From an uncultured Flavobacteriaceae bacterium (GTDB lineage Bacteria; Bacteroidota; Bacteroidia; Flavobacteriales; Flavobacteriaceae): a DNA stretch of 64,000 bases. Numbering within the stretch: position 1 is the first letter of the stretch; every line of letters starts with the position of its first letter. Under the pieces are notes generated by a model. It was not told the DNA's origin. It was given only the letters and a program-made list of their open reading frames with translations, and made no database searches. This document shows, piece after piece, positions 63,680-64,000 of this stretch. The DNA lies in contig CANLXN010000001.1 of NCBI GenBank assembly GCA_947495135.1, positions 558,001 to 622,000 of the forward strand, read 5' to 3'. The position numbers were made by a program, and so were the translations under genes.

Positions 63680-64000
63680 ATGAAGAATTATGTTTTCCTG
63701 TTTGGCCTTATACTTTTTATTTCATTAACTAGCTGTGCTACTTTGCAGAAACAGTATAATGAAGACTGGAATAATCTGCCTGAAGCGCAGGAAAAAGAGG
63801 TTGAAAAGACTTTTTATCTTATTGGTGGGGCAGGCGAAACAAAGGAGGGAAGCGGTTCAGAGGTTCTTGAGGCATTCAACAAGTATACTCAAAATAAAGA
63901 TACGAGTGACGATTATTTACTATTTCTTGGAGACCAGCTATACGATGAAGAATTATCAAAACAGGTAATTGGAAAAAGCGAAGTATCGGATCTTTTAGAA
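63680..64000 (+). CDS. Metallophosphoesterase-like lipoprotein paralogue, 5' end only
   Basis: Starts at ATG 63680 and runs off the window after 107 codons. Lipoprotein signal: MKNYVFLFGLILFISLTSCA. The following residues match the neighbouring upstream gene: FYLIGGAGETKEGSGSEVLEAFNKYT against FYLIGDAGGAKDESTSEALTAFRSFT, then DDYLLFLGDQLYD against NDYVIYLGDNIYP. The first metal-binding Asp (GDAG) is replaced by Gly and GDN by GDQ. If the rest is like the upstream gene, it would be an inactive or altered phosphoesterase. Tandem duplication is the likely origin. Confidence 0.75.
   Translation, partial: MKNYVFLFGLILFISLTSCATLQKQYNEDWNNLPEAQEKEVEKTFYLIGGAGETKEGSGSEVLEAFNKYTQNKDTSDDYLLFLGDQLYDEELSKQVIGKSEVSDLLE

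Noticed and set aside
63735-63968. Plus-strand frame of 77 codons near the window end
   Set aside because: It is another frame of the lipoprotein paralogue starting at 63680, which has a signal peptide and clear similarity to its neighbour.

Overview
The window looks like a chromosomal stretch from a marine-type Flavobacteriaceae bacterium (Bacteroidota). Evidence: AT-rich DNA; starts without clear Shine-Dalgarno sequences; -7 boxes of the Bacteroidota form TAnnTTTG; type IX secretion (T9SS) sorting domains; a hybrid two-component regulator; a fused E1 alpha/beta 2-oxoacid dehydrogenase; an LptD-like/TamB envelope set; and a Bacteroidota-type arginine decarboxylase/agmatinase/deoxyhypusine-synthase-like polyamine cluster. 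There is no phage, insertion sequence, CRISPR array or rRNA. Most of it is a core genome, densely packed and mostly on the minus strand.

Layout. 1-1 kb: 3' end of a 7TM-HD (PgpH-like) gene and a tandem CDGSH protein. 1-6 kb: a T9SS-tail-like remnant, an orphan hybrid two-component system and a Cof-type HAD phosphatase. 6.2-11.5 kb: a polyamine operon (speA, speB, deoxyhypusine-synthase-like gene, small acidic gene, acetyltransferase-nitrilase fusion). 11.5-12.4 kb: tRNA-Ser/Pro/Arg operon with a promoter, terminators and decayed tRNA copies. 12.4-17 kb: RNA modification genes (THUMP-like and TrmH-family methyltransferases, rsmE, tsaD), a DUF4159 protein and a 55-residue gene. 17-26 kb: envelope biogenesis (TamB, RidA, LptD-like, cell-wall amidase). 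26-32.5 kb: secreted protease, lipoproteins, menB and a T9SS cargo protein. 32.5-34.5 kb: asnB with an attenuation leader. 34.7-46 kb: E1 fusion, a protease-like outer-membrane protein, a secreted nuclease-like protein, LOG protein and uvrA. 46-56 kb: ggt, AcpH-like, glmM, a class V aminotransferase, acyltransferase, rhomboid, SIMPL and TlpA-like proteins. 56-64 kb: a GAF protein convergent with an HD-PycTM fusion, then two tandem metallophosphoesterase lipoproteins, the second cut by the window end.

Most notable signals: (1) upstream of asnB, a 16-codon leader peptide with seven consecutive Asn codons followed by a strong terminator hairpin and U-tract, a textbook transcription attenuator for asparagine synthesis; (2) a surface lipoprotein combining a calcineurin-like phosphoesterase, a putative atypical-kinase-like segment and an Omp85-type barrel, followed by a paralogue with changed metal-ligand motifs; (3) an HD phosphohydrolase fused to a Pycsar-type membrane domain outside any recognisable Pycsar operon; (4) an M1-peptidase-like domain without zinc ligands joined to a barrel; (5) a reciprocal D/N swap in the thiamine-diphosphate motif of the E1 fusion; (6) a small graveyard of decayed tRNA copies. 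Several start codons were placed downstream of the longest possible start because of promoter, terminator or signal-peptide evidence; these choices are inferences.
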